Shown one piece after another: positions 24,364-36,376 of a stretch of 64,000 bases of DNA. Origin of the DNA: Neospora caninum Liverpool. Its lineage: Eukaryota; Apicomplexa; Conoidasida; Eucoccidiorida; Sarcocystidae. How positions within the stretch are numbered: position 1 is the first letter of the stretch; each line of letters opens with the position of its first letter. The stretch spans positions 6,620,839 to 6,684,838 of the forward strand of contig NC_018395.1 in the NCBI RefSeq assembly GCF_000208865.1, written 5' to 3'. A program made the translations under genes and the position numbers. A model generated the notes under the pieces. That model was not told where the DNA came from, did no database searches, and was given only the letters and a program-made list of their open reading frames with translations.

Positions 24364-25067
24364 ATGGAGGCGGCCTCATACCATTACAGGCACCTGGTGT
24401 CGCGCCGCATCAGCAGGGCTCAACCCGTCATTTCGCGCAGGAACGACCCGTCGTTCTGCAAAGGTTGATTTCTTCCGGATGATTCTTAGCCTCCAGGCTG
24501 CGGCAGCGGCTTCTGTATTGCCTCCCACAAATACGTTCCTCTTACTGCGGATGCGAACTAAAGATCGTATCCCGTCTGGTTTGGTGAGAGTGACTAGTGA
24601 CTCGCGTGCGAAGTCCGTCATCGACCGTAAGCAACTGCCTCCACTACTCCAACAGACGCCTTCTCACGGCGCAACTGCAAAGCTGACCTTTGCACGTTGC
24701 TCGGTATTTAGGTGTACCAATAGTGATTGGCGGCGCTGGAAATGGAGCTAGCAGGAATGCGGTCGCTTTCGATGTACAGTCTCAGCAAGTGCGCTTGCTT
24801 GTCTCCAGACAGTGTCCGGCTGTTGAGGACAGTATCGAGCGGTGTGCGAACAGCAAGCGCCCTTCGCTCGCCTCTTTGCCTCAGCGGCAGTCCATCCCGC
24901 AACTCGATGCATCACGTCTACTCCTGCTATCACGATCCTATACAGAATGGCAAGAAAAGTCCAGCCACGTGAGAACGCCACGGTGGCGTGAAGCGTACTC
25001 CAGTCTGAAAATGAAGCTACGCCAACAGTGCGTTGCCTATCAGTGGAGGCAGAACCATCCACTCTAG
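24364..25067 (+). pseudogene. Possible frameshifted relic of a secreted-protein gene
   Basis: An ATG in a good coccidian context (AAAAAATGGAGG) at 24364 opens about 34 codons of basic, Ser/Arg-rich sequence ending at TGA 24466. The +1 frame then continues as a protein-like stretch with an Ala/Leu-rich hydrophobic run to about 24711. There an acceptor-like TATTTAG is followed by a 119-codon open frame ending at TAG 25065. That last part begins with a short hydrophobic Gly-rich stretch (GVPIVIGGAGNG) and continues as a basic, Gln/Ser-rich tail. The layout recalls the 15.8-kb gene. The break could instead be an unrecognised intron, a sequencing error or chance. Confidence 0.3.
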
Positions 25068-25287
25068 CCATTGTTTCTCAGTGTCCTCTTCACACATCGC
25101 CATGCCTCTCCTGGAGAGGGCATCGCCCAAATGTGAAACAGAGCATCACCCTGCACGACGTGACGGCGATTCCTGACAATTGGCCCACCCGCTTGCGCAA
25201 AACATGCGAATGCTTCTGCATCCCCCCCTTCACTGTTATGGACATCTTCTCCGCGTGACAGAATTGAATTGTTATTCCGAACAGGAG

Positions 25288-27615
25288 CAGACGGTGAGCA
25301 TCGGTGGTGTTTGGATTCTCTACAATGGGCGGAGGACGAGGCGTGTTTCACTGTCACAAGGGGGGCGACAGCAGTGGAGCGCCCGTGACCGACGAGTGGG
25401 TATGGATCCTGGATACCGCTTGTTAGGGTGAGTTGCCGGAGGGGTTGACGTGGTTGCCGGTTTTGTGAATTCTCAAGGGCATTGTCGGCTCACTCGATGT
25501 TCGTGTTGCGGTGTACAGGTGGAGCCAGTGAGGATCGCATTTTCTGCGCTCTCGGATGTTGGCGCGTTTGACGCATGGGGGAAGAGCTGTTTCGCGGCAG
25601 TTCGGCACCAGTGTGTGGATGCAAGATTGGACGTCGGGGCAGGCAGTGGTACTGGACTGTTTCGGTCCTGTGTCGGCGGCAATCGAATGACTGCATGTTT
25701 CCAGTTTGGTGTCTGTTGGTGTGTCTGGCTATTGGTGGGCTGGTGTACAGAGGCGACTGCGCCTTCTTCTTTCGATGAGCCGCTGGGTCCATGTAAGGGG
25801 GCGTGAAGTGAGGTTTTTGCGTGGAGCGTACGGCGGCAGGTGTCTCCACAGTCGTATGTGTGTGGATGTGTACACATGCGCCAACGGTGCGTTGGTGGGG
25901 GTGATTCTGTTGCGAGTATCGTCGTGTATGCGATCTGCGTTGGAGCGAGGGAGGCAAGGAGGGTGTGGCAGAGTACCAATGAGATTGGGTCGAGGCGGAA
26001 GCGATGATGCGGTGGGGGTGGATGTGTGAAAGGCGAGGAAGAAGGGGCAAGAGTGATTTCGTGTCGTCGAGGTATTGCGCCGATTATAAAACGGGATTGC
26101 ATTGCGTCTGCGACCAGGTACAGACGGTGAGCATCGGTGGTGTTTGGATTCTCTACAGTGGGCGAAGGACGAGGCGTGTTTCACTGTCACAAGGGGGGCG
26201 ACAGCAGTGGAGCGCCCGTGACCGACGAGTGGGTATGGATCCTGGATACCGTTCGTTAGAGTGCGTTGGCGAAGGGGTTGACGCGGTTGCCGGTTTTGTG
26301 AATTCTCAAGACCATGGCCGGCTCACTCGATGTTGGTGTGGCGGTGTACAGGCGGAGCCGGTGAGGATCGCGATTCCTGTGCGCTCGGATATATATCCGG
26401 GTGCCCGGGACCGACGAGTGGGTATGGATCGTGGATACCGTTTGTTATAGTTGGTTGGCGAAGGGGTTGACGCGGTTGCCGGTTTTGTGAATTCTCAAGG
26501 GCATTGTCGGCTCACTCGATGTTCGTGTTGCGGTGTACAGGTGGAGCCAGTGAGGATCGCATTTTCTGCGCTCTCGGATGTTGGCGCGTTTGACGCATGG
26601 GGGAAGAGCTGTTTCGCGGTAGTTCGGCACCAGTGTGTGGATGCAAGATTGGACGTCGGGGCAGGCAGTGGTACTGGACTGTTTCGGTCCTGTGTCGGAG
26701 GCAATCGAATGACTGCATGTTTCCAGTTTGGTGTCTGTTGGTGTGTCTGGCTATTGGTGGGCTGGTGTACAGAGGCGACTGCGCCTTCTTCTTTCGATGA
26801 GCCGCTGGGTCCATGTAAGGGCGCGTGAAGTGAGGTTTTTGCGTGGAGCGTACGGCGGCAGGTGTCTCCACAGTCGTATGTGTGTGGATGTGTACACATG
26901 CGCCAACGGTGCGTTGGTGGGGGTGATTCTGTTGCGAGTATCGTCGTGTATGCGATCTGCGTTGGAGCGAGGGAGGCAAGGAGGGTGTGGCAGAGTACCA
27001 ATGAGATTGGGTCGAGGCGGAAGCGATGATGCGGTGGGGGTGGATATGTGAAAGGCGAGGAAGAAGGGGCAAGAGTGATTTCGTGTCGTCGAGGTATTGC
27101 GCCGATTATAAAACGGGATTGCATTGCGTCTGCGACCAGGTACAGACGGTGAGCATCGGTGGTGTTTGGATTCTCTACAGTGGGCGAAGGACGAGGCGTG
27201 TTTCACTGTCACAAGGGGGGCGACAGCAGTGGAGCGCCCGTGACCGACGAGTGGGTATGGATCCTGGATACCGTTCGTTGGAGTGCGTTGGCGAAGGGGT
27301 TGACGCGGTTGCCGGTTTTGTGAATTCTCAAGACCATGGCCGGCTCACTCGATGTTGGTGTGGCGGTGTACAGGCGGAGCCGGTGAGGATCGCGATTCCT
27401 GTGCGCTCGGATATATATCCGGGTGCCCGGGACCGACGAGTGGGTATGGATCGTGGATACCGTTTGTTATAGTTGGTTGGCGAAGGGGTTGACGCGGTTG
27501 CCGGTTTTGTGAATTCTCAAGGGCATTGTCGGCTCACTCGATGTTGGTGTGGCGGTGTACAGGCGGAGCCAGTGAGGATCGCGATTCCTGTGCGCTCGGA
27601 TGTATGTTCGGTTGG
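25288..27615. repeat. GT-rich nested tandem duplication (833 and 189 bp units)
   Basis: The anchor GACCGACGAGTGGGTATGGAT occurs at 25387, 26220, 26409, 27242 and 27431. Spacings are 833, 189, 833 and 189 bp, so a 1022-bp composite (833 plus 189) follows a first 833-bp unit. The 833-bp units are nearly identical over their length; the 189-bp units contain TGAATTCTCAAG and GGATATATATCCGG. The plus strand is markedly rich in G and T. Long minus-strand frames (186-209 codons, His/Pro/Thr-rich) run through both 833-bp units but look like a by-product of this composition. Confidence 0.92.
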
Positions 27616-30600
27616 GTGTCTTGATCGGGTTTAAGTCGGAGGTCTAGAGAGTGTATACTGAAAGACGGTCGGTGGTCCTTATTTCTGCGCACTCGAACAG
27701 TAGGCAAAATGGCTCGGCGAGTGACAGCTGCGTATACGGAGTCCAAATAGGTATAGAGCCGGGGAGGTCACAGGGCTGAGACACAGCCTCACTTGGATGC
27801 CTGTACACACTGCATTTGTTGAGGTGTCCTTGTGGCGATTGTGTATGAGCGCGACCTCGACAATCAGTCCCTTCCCCCCTTTGTAGACAAACACTAGATG
27901 CGCTGAAAAGTGCCTAATTTGACGTTGGCTGTGATTTCTGCTGCCTCGGACGCTATGAGGGGGAGGAACGGCTATGCTGTCATCATGTAATGCTACTAAG
28001 TCATGTACTACACACTGCTAAGTACGGTTTACCACAATTGGGAGAGGATCTAGTCCTTGTGTTGCGTACGTTTTCAGGAGCTCTTGGACTAAGGGAGCTC
28101 TTCGCAAGAGCAGGTGACTAAGCAAGGCCGGCGAGCGTCCGGTGCATATCCCCAGGGTATCACGCACCCAAAATTTTATGGCTTCTTTTTGTCAGTTTTG
28201 AGATATCGCAAGTGTCCAGAAGAAGGGATTCACGAGCTCCACAAGCTTTCTCTTTCTGTGTCCTGATGCCTATACGTGTTGACAATTCACAGTTTGTAGG
28301 TGTTCGTGACTGGACATCAGTTGAGTCAGATTAAATCCGGTCTATAGCGACAAAAGTAGCTACTCCAGTGTAAGCGCACGGTTGCAGCCCAGGAACAAAT
28401 CGCCAGCTGATTGGACAGTGCATGTCCGATTTCCTATGCAATTTTAAATGGGAGCGCATATTTCACCGCAGGTCTCATCAAGTGGTGCATCAAATTCATG
28501 CTTGGCTACAAGCTGCGGGATAGCTATAGCCGCGCGTGGACACGCGCCACAATGCAGTATCGTGCAGTTGCCTGTCGTCTTCTGTGCCACTGCTCATCCA
28601 GTTGGAACGAAGGTCAGGTGTCAGCAAGTGACGCATCGCATATTGCGGTGATTGAGGTGTCCCACCGTCGAGAGCCCAGATCTTTGTGTTGAGGCAAGTG
28701 GTAGTCTTTTTACGCGGGGCAAGGTTTGTTTGTGCCAGAATTGCGTGAGATCTGTGCCGAAAAGGGGACCATGGATGTCGCACCGGATGCGGTGGAAAAT
28801 GCGCTTCCTAGACAACACGATGAAAAACCTCGGGGTGCAACGTGGGGAATCAAAAGCTCTGAATATATCAGCAGCTGGGCGATTGTGCTTGAGGAGTAGA
28901 TGATGCTTTGGTGAAGATTGATGCTTTCTTAATTGGAGGTGCATGACTGTCGTTGCCAACTGTGACGAACCGAAGCCAGTACGATCTGCATCACGAGCAA
29001 CTGTGACGGCGCCTGTGATATGTGTATTTGATTCCGTGTGGCCCGCTGTACGGGTCAGAGAAAGTCTCATTCCTATAAGGAGTGTGGCCGACACATAAAG
29101 GAGCCAAACTTGGTAGGGACAGAAACGTGTCTGGTCGTCGTACACTGCCACCGCAAATGACCCTTGGGGGGAAGTCAGGAAACAACCCGCCAATCCGTCA
29201 GCGATGGCTTACTTCATGAAACACAGCAAGGGCCTGCCTTTTAATGGTCAGACGCAATATATGCAAAGTGGCACCCCGCAACACTAGGAAACGCTTTTAA
29301 TTGCACGCTGTATTCTGGATACCAGGTCGCGAACTCCCATTAACAAGCGACAGCGCTTCTTCGTGCACCAACTATTTACGGGAGGCCTCTGTACTTCACA
29401 ACCTTAGCAGCGTCGGATTGGTGTGCGGTTGTATCGGGTTTGGTCGCATACACGGTGGGTTCTAAAGTAGGCTTTCTTATGTGTGAACTGACACTGTAGA
29501 ACGCAGAAGCTTTCTGCGTTGGCTGGGGTGTTGCCAATGGAAGGTCGCGCATACAGGCATGTACACGTGTGAGGGAGGAAAGGCAACGCGATCATGGAAT
29601 TTACCGAGAGTTGCTCCTTCGTGCAGTATGATTAGTGTTCTTCTTTCAACGATCTTCTCCCGTGTGGGGAAGGAGGCATGCAGTCAGCGTCGTCACATTC
29701 ACTCTCGGTTTTCTCTCTTTCCGCTGGTACACGGCCGCGGCTGTATATTCGGTTATTGAGCAGTGAAAAGGAGAGCACGTATTGTACGGGGGAACCAACG
29801 TTACAGAGTTGTATCTCACATTGTGGTCTTCGAGGTCCAGCTCATCGAATTTGGCGGGGCTTCTCTCCCCACATGCGAAGCAAATCAGGATAGATAAATT
29901 GTCTTTTATGCGTTGGGTTACCCAGGCATTGTTACAGAGAGTCGTCCTAGTAGTCGCTAATGTGGCTGTTGAAACTTTTGGTCACGTGATTAAGATACTG
30001 ACTGCAGACGTATCACTGAATATCAAATTCGCAACAAAAAAGAGAAGAGCATTCGTAGACAGGTTGTAGACTTTTTTACCTCTGGTTTGGCTTCAGTCCT
30101 CCGAGTGGAGCCTGGTAGCAAAGGTGCGTCAAAGATTTGCACGTTTTTCCTACAAAATGATTCACAGCATGGCAAGACACGCAGATGTACACACTCAACG
30201 AACGTATTGGCGCTGTCACCCAGATAACTTTTCAATCTATGGTGTCATCGATGAAAGAACTCAGTTTCGGGCGGAACATAGTTGCAGCGTTATTGAGGCT
30301 GCGAGCGACCGGGGGCGCTAGTTGCATCATCATCCTTTCGCCAACGGGTTAGCAACAGTCGCCCTGCCGCTGCCACTGCTGCACGCATAGCTTTTTGTAT
30401 GCAAGTGGCACTGTTCCTCGTATTCTGACAATTGAAAATCTACATCGGAACTGCAGCCTTGTGTTTCCACGTGTCCATGCATGTTTTTAACCTTTTAGAG
30501 AGTAAGTTCAAGAAAAAATAAAACAGTCTTAAACTCTGTAATGATTGGAAATACGCGAGTATGATTAGACATAAGGTGGGTGTCAGTTGTTCAGACCAGG

Positions 30601-32404
30601 CAGGGTGTCATACTCCGGAGTTGTGAAGTTAAGTGGTACCTCATTACTCCCCGTCCCGCTGCCACGAGCGACATGCAAAAAAAGCACCGGCCAGCTTCCT
30701 TGAGAAGGGATCATCATGCCTGCCCCGCACACGTCTTGATGGTATCCGCAGAAAAACGTCATTTCAGTTTTACGCTGCGGTCCGCGCTTCGCCTGGCCGT
30801 TACTTAGCAAGACCACATTCTATAAAGTTTGAACTACTGGCCGACTTGGAAAGAGACAGGAGTGAATGTTCATAAGAGGCGTTTATGAGAATATTTAAGC
30901 CTGACCGACTGACGAGTCATCGTTTCATTATTCGCAACCGTATAATATTTCTGGTGGGGAAGGTATCAGTCAACAGAGCGGACTGTCAACAAAACGTAGA
31001 GCGAAAAGTCCAGTGGTTGGTATTGGATCGGAGAAGGAAGTCTCCTGATAGTGGGAGGCAAGAGCTTCGCCCTCGTGGCAGGGGAACAAAGGAAACCGCT
31101 GCCTGCAATAGCAGACAGATGTTCCCTTGTACGGTCAAGGTGAAATGCCTCAGCGTTCAGCTGTGGGAAGCTACATTCCACCAAACGCTCAATGGTTGGA
31201 AGTTCCTTTCACCGATGCGTGGTGGAGGCTGAACATGCGGGAAGTTTGTCAGCCCAGTTGGACTTGAGCCTCTGCAAATAAGGGATAAGGATAGTATTGA
31301 CGTAGATGGTGTTGACGGAGTAATGTCTAGTCTCTAGTTGTTCCGCTCTGGCATTCGCTATGCGCACAGCAATCGTATGCGTGCTCGCCGGTCAGAGGGG
31401 GAACGTTTCCAGAGTGCCCACCACGGTGCCCCTCTTTCTCTGTACACATGCATAGCCGTACTGCAGTGGGTGGTCAAGCGAATTCTAGTGAAAACGACCA
31501 AACAATTAAACTGAATGCGACTGCGACGAAATAAGATTGTGACGGAAGACCTACGTTTTGGATGGTTCGTCGACACGGCTGCGGCAGCAAGGGGCAAATT
31601 CATCATTTCACGCACGTTGAAGGGAGGGGTAAGATGTCCGTTCTTAGGGATCATCCAGTTAAATATCTCATAGCATCCTTTATTCATTTTAAGCCTTCCG
31701 CGAAGACTACATTTTGCGGTCGGCGTATGCGTAGATAACGGGAGTTTTGTGTTGGGTGTCATCATCCAAACACGGAAAATAGGCCAGTTGATGAACGGAC
31801 TCTAAGTGAATGTTACGTCATGCTCAAAGCAAAGCCCCACGTATCATCCTCTTTCTTACCGGGAATGAAAAAACCGGACGGCCCTTGCACTTTTCGCCCC
31901 TGTGTTGGGAAGCCTCTGGCATGCTGCATAGGCTTGTATCATAGAAAGCTACGTCGAACGCCAGTATTAGGAGTAAATGGAAGACTGTCGTATGTACCGG
32001 TAGTTGTAGTGAGCCTGTGTGGACGACCGGGTGTGCTTGTTTTGTTGTAAAAGGGTCGCCTACAACCAGCACAGCTGTAAATTAGTTTGATCGAAAGCAA
32101 GCAGCGATGTGTCTGCTGCGTCGCTCAGGCTACTTTAATCGGCTTCCTGGAGGAGCCGGTAACATTTGGCGCGGCGTTAGCGTGTTGGGGTTTCCACTGC
32201 TTTATCGTGTGTGACCTGAAGAGCGTGAGCAATAATTGATCCTGCTGACGGCGACCACTCAGGATACGGCGTGTGCATGTCGATCCCATACTAGCATATC
32301 ATCCAAGTCACTCGTGGAACATCTGAACTTATTAATGATTAATCGGACGCGAATGTGACCAGGGTCACATAGTTGTGTCTTCCTCGGTGTTTCTTGCCTT
32401 ACAG
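27616..32404. other. Gene-poor stretch with lower GC
   Basis: No gene can be supported. Frames such as 29782-30069 and 30885-31232 (plus) and 31358-31765 (minus, 135 codons) lack recognisable domains and clear splice partners. No tandem repeat is visible. Confidence 0.35.
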
Positions 32405-32569
32405 ACGCCGGTACTGAAAAGGCCGGTATCGCATGACGAGTTCGATAGACGGCTCGTGAACACGCGTAAATATCGCCAAGATCCAACGCTGTGGTGTGTT
32501 CCAGCAAGGGTGTGGCAAAGGAAACAAACGGGACGCGCTGCCACATACGGGCAGCGTCTGAAAAGTTGA
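32405..32569 (+). other. Possible terminal exon of a lost or unrecognised gene
   Basis: A strong acceptor (CGGTGTTTCTTGCCTTACAG) ends at 32404. The following 54 codons are open to TGA at 32567-32569 and read as a charged, basic tail with good coding character (DEFDRRLVNTRKYRQDP is part of it). No upstream exon could be tied to it. A minus-strand frame of 177 codons (32259-32792) overlaps, but its composition is less convincing. Confidence 0.25.
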
Positions 32570-35500
32570 CCAACAGTCGTTTGCATCGTATGCTGCTCTG
32601 AAGCAAACATGTGGTTTCTTCTTCTTCAGAAAAAATCGGGATCGTCCACATATGTTCTCCACACCGTGTAGAAGCAGACGGCGCACCGGTGCAGTAAAGC
32701 TTAACGTGCGGTTGAGGCAACAGCAATGAAGCCACACTGGTATGGTTGACGCAATGTGGCTTAAACCCTTGTTCGACGAACGCCGGGCGCATGTTTTTTT
32801 TTTTTTGCGCTTACAGTGAAGGCATTCATTTGTCTTGCCTTGTGTCCCAATAACGTTTCGTGCTACTTCATCAGATGGTAGGCTGCTCTCAGTGATGTCT
32901 GCTTTGTCTCGTCGATGCGAGCAGGTCAACCTCAAGCAGCGAGCTCTTGCACGCACCCAACGCACTATAGTATGTAGCTGTGAGATCGAAGGCGTTGCGG
33001 CATGATGTTAGAGACCAGCGGGTTTGGTTTGAAACGAACATTTCTTGATACGAAATCCACACCGGTGAAACGAACACGACACAATTATATTAGCCCTGCC
33101 GGAAATACAACGGATGCATGTGATCGGTGGCTTCTGCGATGACACGGTCACATGCTAAATCTGTCTACTGCTGTCAAAAACTGTTGGCAGTCGGGGTCCG
33201 CCTCTTTCCTACGGCAAGGTCGATCGTGTGGGTGGGGGGGGGGGGTGTTTGCGGTGCGGTGAAACTGTACAGACTTGAAGATGCTGGCCGTTGTCGGCAC
33301 ACGTGACCTCTTAGATATAGCGATACCTTTCGTAGTTAATAAGTTTGGAAAAACATTTCTCAAGGATTCAATTACGTAGCAATCCTTAGGGTGGCGCCTC
33401 GTTGTACTTGATGCTGTTCTTCCGAGGTGTGCCAGCGATACATACCTGCCACCATATCCTTAGCATGAAGGCTGAATTCAGCAGAATAGTTTGACAAACC
33501 CATCAGTTATATCTATCGGTGTGTGCTCAGCGTCCTGCTACACAATCTTTGTGTACAAATCTTAAAACCTCCACAGCGTGTTTTTGCCAACGACGTGGGG
33601 GGTCGTGTTCATGCAGGTAGAAGCATTTCTCGGCTTTCAGAGTGATTCCAAAGAACAGCGGAGAATTCCACCAATCTCACAGGGGAACCATTTTTGCGGG
33701 TCCCCCCCTTCCTAAAAGGGTTGTTTTGTCCTGTTTATGGCTACAAACATCACAACGTATGAAGCTTGTAGAACTGTGACGATTCACGGTCTTCGACATA
33801 TATGTTCCCGGTCATCAGTGGCACTGACATCTGCCAGTAGAAGGCATCGTGTATCATCAATTAGGCAATGAAATATCTCAGAACACGTGGCCTCGAGGGG
33901 GCTGACCGTGATACTACCCAAAAAGAGCGAAGCTGGTGCAGTATAGAATTCGGCAACTGATGTGCAACTTATCGAGCTGCTGTACGGAATAATGTTCCAC
34001 TTGCTATCTGTTGGTCCAATGTTTCTGCAATGAATACAAATGAGTGACCTTAGAAGGGCGATCGGCAATGTTTCGTAACCTAGCTCGCTGAACTAGCAAA
34101 AACATGTGTGACATTCGAAACCGCTGAACTAGCAAACACATGTGTGACATTCGAAAATGTATTTGAGGGGCAAGGAAATGCCCTTCGCCTGCCTCGACAC
34201 TCCCTCGTGCTCAGAATTATTCGCTAGAAGAAACAGCTTGGAATTTCAAACTCCTCCTTGACAGGCTCAGGCCGTGAGTATAATTGTGTTTGATCTGACC
34301 TCGCATCTTCAGATCAGCATGGCTTGCTTGCATCAGTTAACATGGTAGGAATATGAGCCTCTTCTGCCAGAAGAGAAAATGATTGGGCACTGCTTCTTGC
34401 GCCTTTGCAATCAGGGAGTAAGCTGCGAGCACAGGCACACGAGGTGCTACGCCCCACCCGCACAATATGCGTCAAAACGGACGCGACTCGTCAAGGACTG
34501 CTGATCTCTTCCGACAGGTGGTATATCAAATATGTCTTCTGGCCATTTTCGATCCTAGTCAACAAAGCCTTTTGCTGCAAAACGCTGTATGTGGCTTCAT
34601 CGTGTCGGAGAAATGTAGCGTCTGGACTGTGCTACGTGGTTCGCTTCTGCTCGCTTACGGAGATGCGTTTGTCTAACTTGAGATGTTGTTTCTAGGCAGT
34701 AAGAAACAGCTTCACTTGAGGAACCCTCGTGGCAATTGCGAGGAGGCAGCAGGGTAGCTGCAAGTTGGACAGCCTGAACGCGTTTCTGTGTTGATGCAGG
34801 AATCTGTAGGCGGCGTCATTCACTATCATTTTGTTCACGGGCGACCCCGCGACACTGCACGCCACACATACTAAGTTTGTACGTGAATCTGTCAGGGTCA
34901 GCTGTCGTTTTCGGTCACCGCCCGGCAAGGAGTCACATTTTTTTATGTGTTATAGCTGTCGGTCCCTTCTCTCTTTATGGTGTCAGGCCGTAGGCGCTGT
35001 TTTCCGTTTGTCAGCGCACAGATAAGCTTCCGTATTACAGATGATGGCCCGTGCCCATCCCCCTCCGGGCTTCTCATTTCCACCTGTACACGAGACGATA
35101 CATGCGGCTGAAATACGTTTTCAGCTGGTACGCCATAAAGCTGACACATGCCATTTCAGCAGGAATTTGTGCAACTAGTTCAATAGGAAGATGGGACGGC
35201 AGTTGAAAAAGATGGGCAGTATTTTTCCTGCGCTGAAGATTCGTAAATCCTGTACCCAAGCTGTTAACGTCGTGTCCATAAGCTGTCCGTGTGCCGATCT
35301 TGGCGGTACTGAACTGTCACGTTCACGCTTCTCATCCTCTGTTTGGACGCTGCACCGAAGTACTAAGTTTCAGGGATTCAGCATTGCTGGTTGCTTTGAA
35401 GTACCTCATTCAGGGTTTCCACTGTTCGTTGTCGGTACCTCGCTCAGTTTGGCCCTTATTAAGCTGGAGCAGAGCTCCTACACACTCTTGATTTTCCCCT

Positions 35501-36190
35501 TCCTGAGGGAGTGAGTAACACTGAGTTCCTCCTAAAATAGCAGACACGCACTCCGTCACACTTCTCTGAAGCATTTCGCCGGTGCAACGTCATGATATGG
35601 ACTGTGGGCTAAAAGTCACGCATAGCCGGAATGCTGTGTACGTGTGTGGATAAATGTCATGGGCATTGTCTTTCGGCACAAACAACAAACATAAGAACTA
35701 TTGCCCACAACCGGACTTTGTAGGTTGAAGACCGCTTCAGGTCAGCCGTAGTATGGCGTTGTGTCCCAGAGATCGACCAACCACCCCATCCCTAGTAATA
35801 GTTTTTATTCTAGACTCCCTTTTGTCTCTGTGACAGACCTCAGCTGGCACTGTGGTATCCAGTACTGCTAACAGGTCCTACAGAAACGGTAGAGTTTGTC
35901 CCGATCTTGCTTGGCCCTCGACGGTACTTACCAACAGCTGCACATATTTATCCTTTCTCTTCCAATGAGCTGTAGCGGTCCACGCCCAGTCTTTCTTTGT
36001 CCCTTTCCCAGATGCAGCAGGGCTTAGTCTCTGCTGTGGGTAACTGCATTGTCATCCTAAGTTGTATTCGTCTGCCGGCGTCGGTTTGAGGCGTCCGTTT
36101 CATTCGCTCACGGACACTGAAATCGTACCCATTCTGCATCACAAATCGGTATGGCACTGGACATTCGATTGTTGCTCATTGTGTCTGCAG
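32570..36190. other. Gene-poor stretch
   Basis: No gene identified. It contains a T13 run at 32794-32806, a G12 run at 33234-33245 and a 36-bp duplication at 34086. A plus-strand frame at 35191-35514 (107 codons) begins with a basic MGRQLKKMG and ends hydrophobic, but it has no supporting splice structure or known family. Confidence 0.35.
34086..34157. repeat. Two-copy 36-bp direct tandem duplication
   Basis: CGCTGAACTAGCAAA begins both copies (34086 and 34122). Each is 36 bp and ends in CATTCGAAA plus one or two bases. The copies differ at about two positions, so the duplication is recent. Confidence 0.9.
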
Positions 36191-36376
36191 GTGATAATTG
36201 GATCAGGCGTATGTTACTTAGCTCCCATTTCCAGCTGCACGTCTAGGCAACCCAAACGGCGAGGTGCTTGTGCCAAGTGTGCTACTTCCACGGTGGCAAG
36301 GGACTGGAAAATGGTAACACGTTGTACTACTATGATGTTTGTTTTTCTCCGGACTGAATCAGCAGATGTTACTTGA
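36191..36376 (+). other. Exon-like fragment: acceptor, short hydrophobic stretch, basic tail
   Basis: A good acceptor (GATTGTTGCTCATTGTGTCTGCAG) ends at 36190. The next frame is open for 61 codons to TGA at 36374. It begins VIIGSGVCYLAP and continues as a basic, Cys-containing tail with QPKRRG. The layout is the same as exon 2 of the 15.8-kb gene, without clear residue identity. A possible donor GTAACA lies inside it at about 36314. Confidence 0.22.

Noticed and set aside
25473..27124. Paired 186- and 209-codon minus-strand frames rich in His, Pro and Thr
   Set aside because: They occur twice because the DNA is duplicated, and several overlapping frames are open at once. The composition follows the GT-rich plus strand; there is no start context or splice support.
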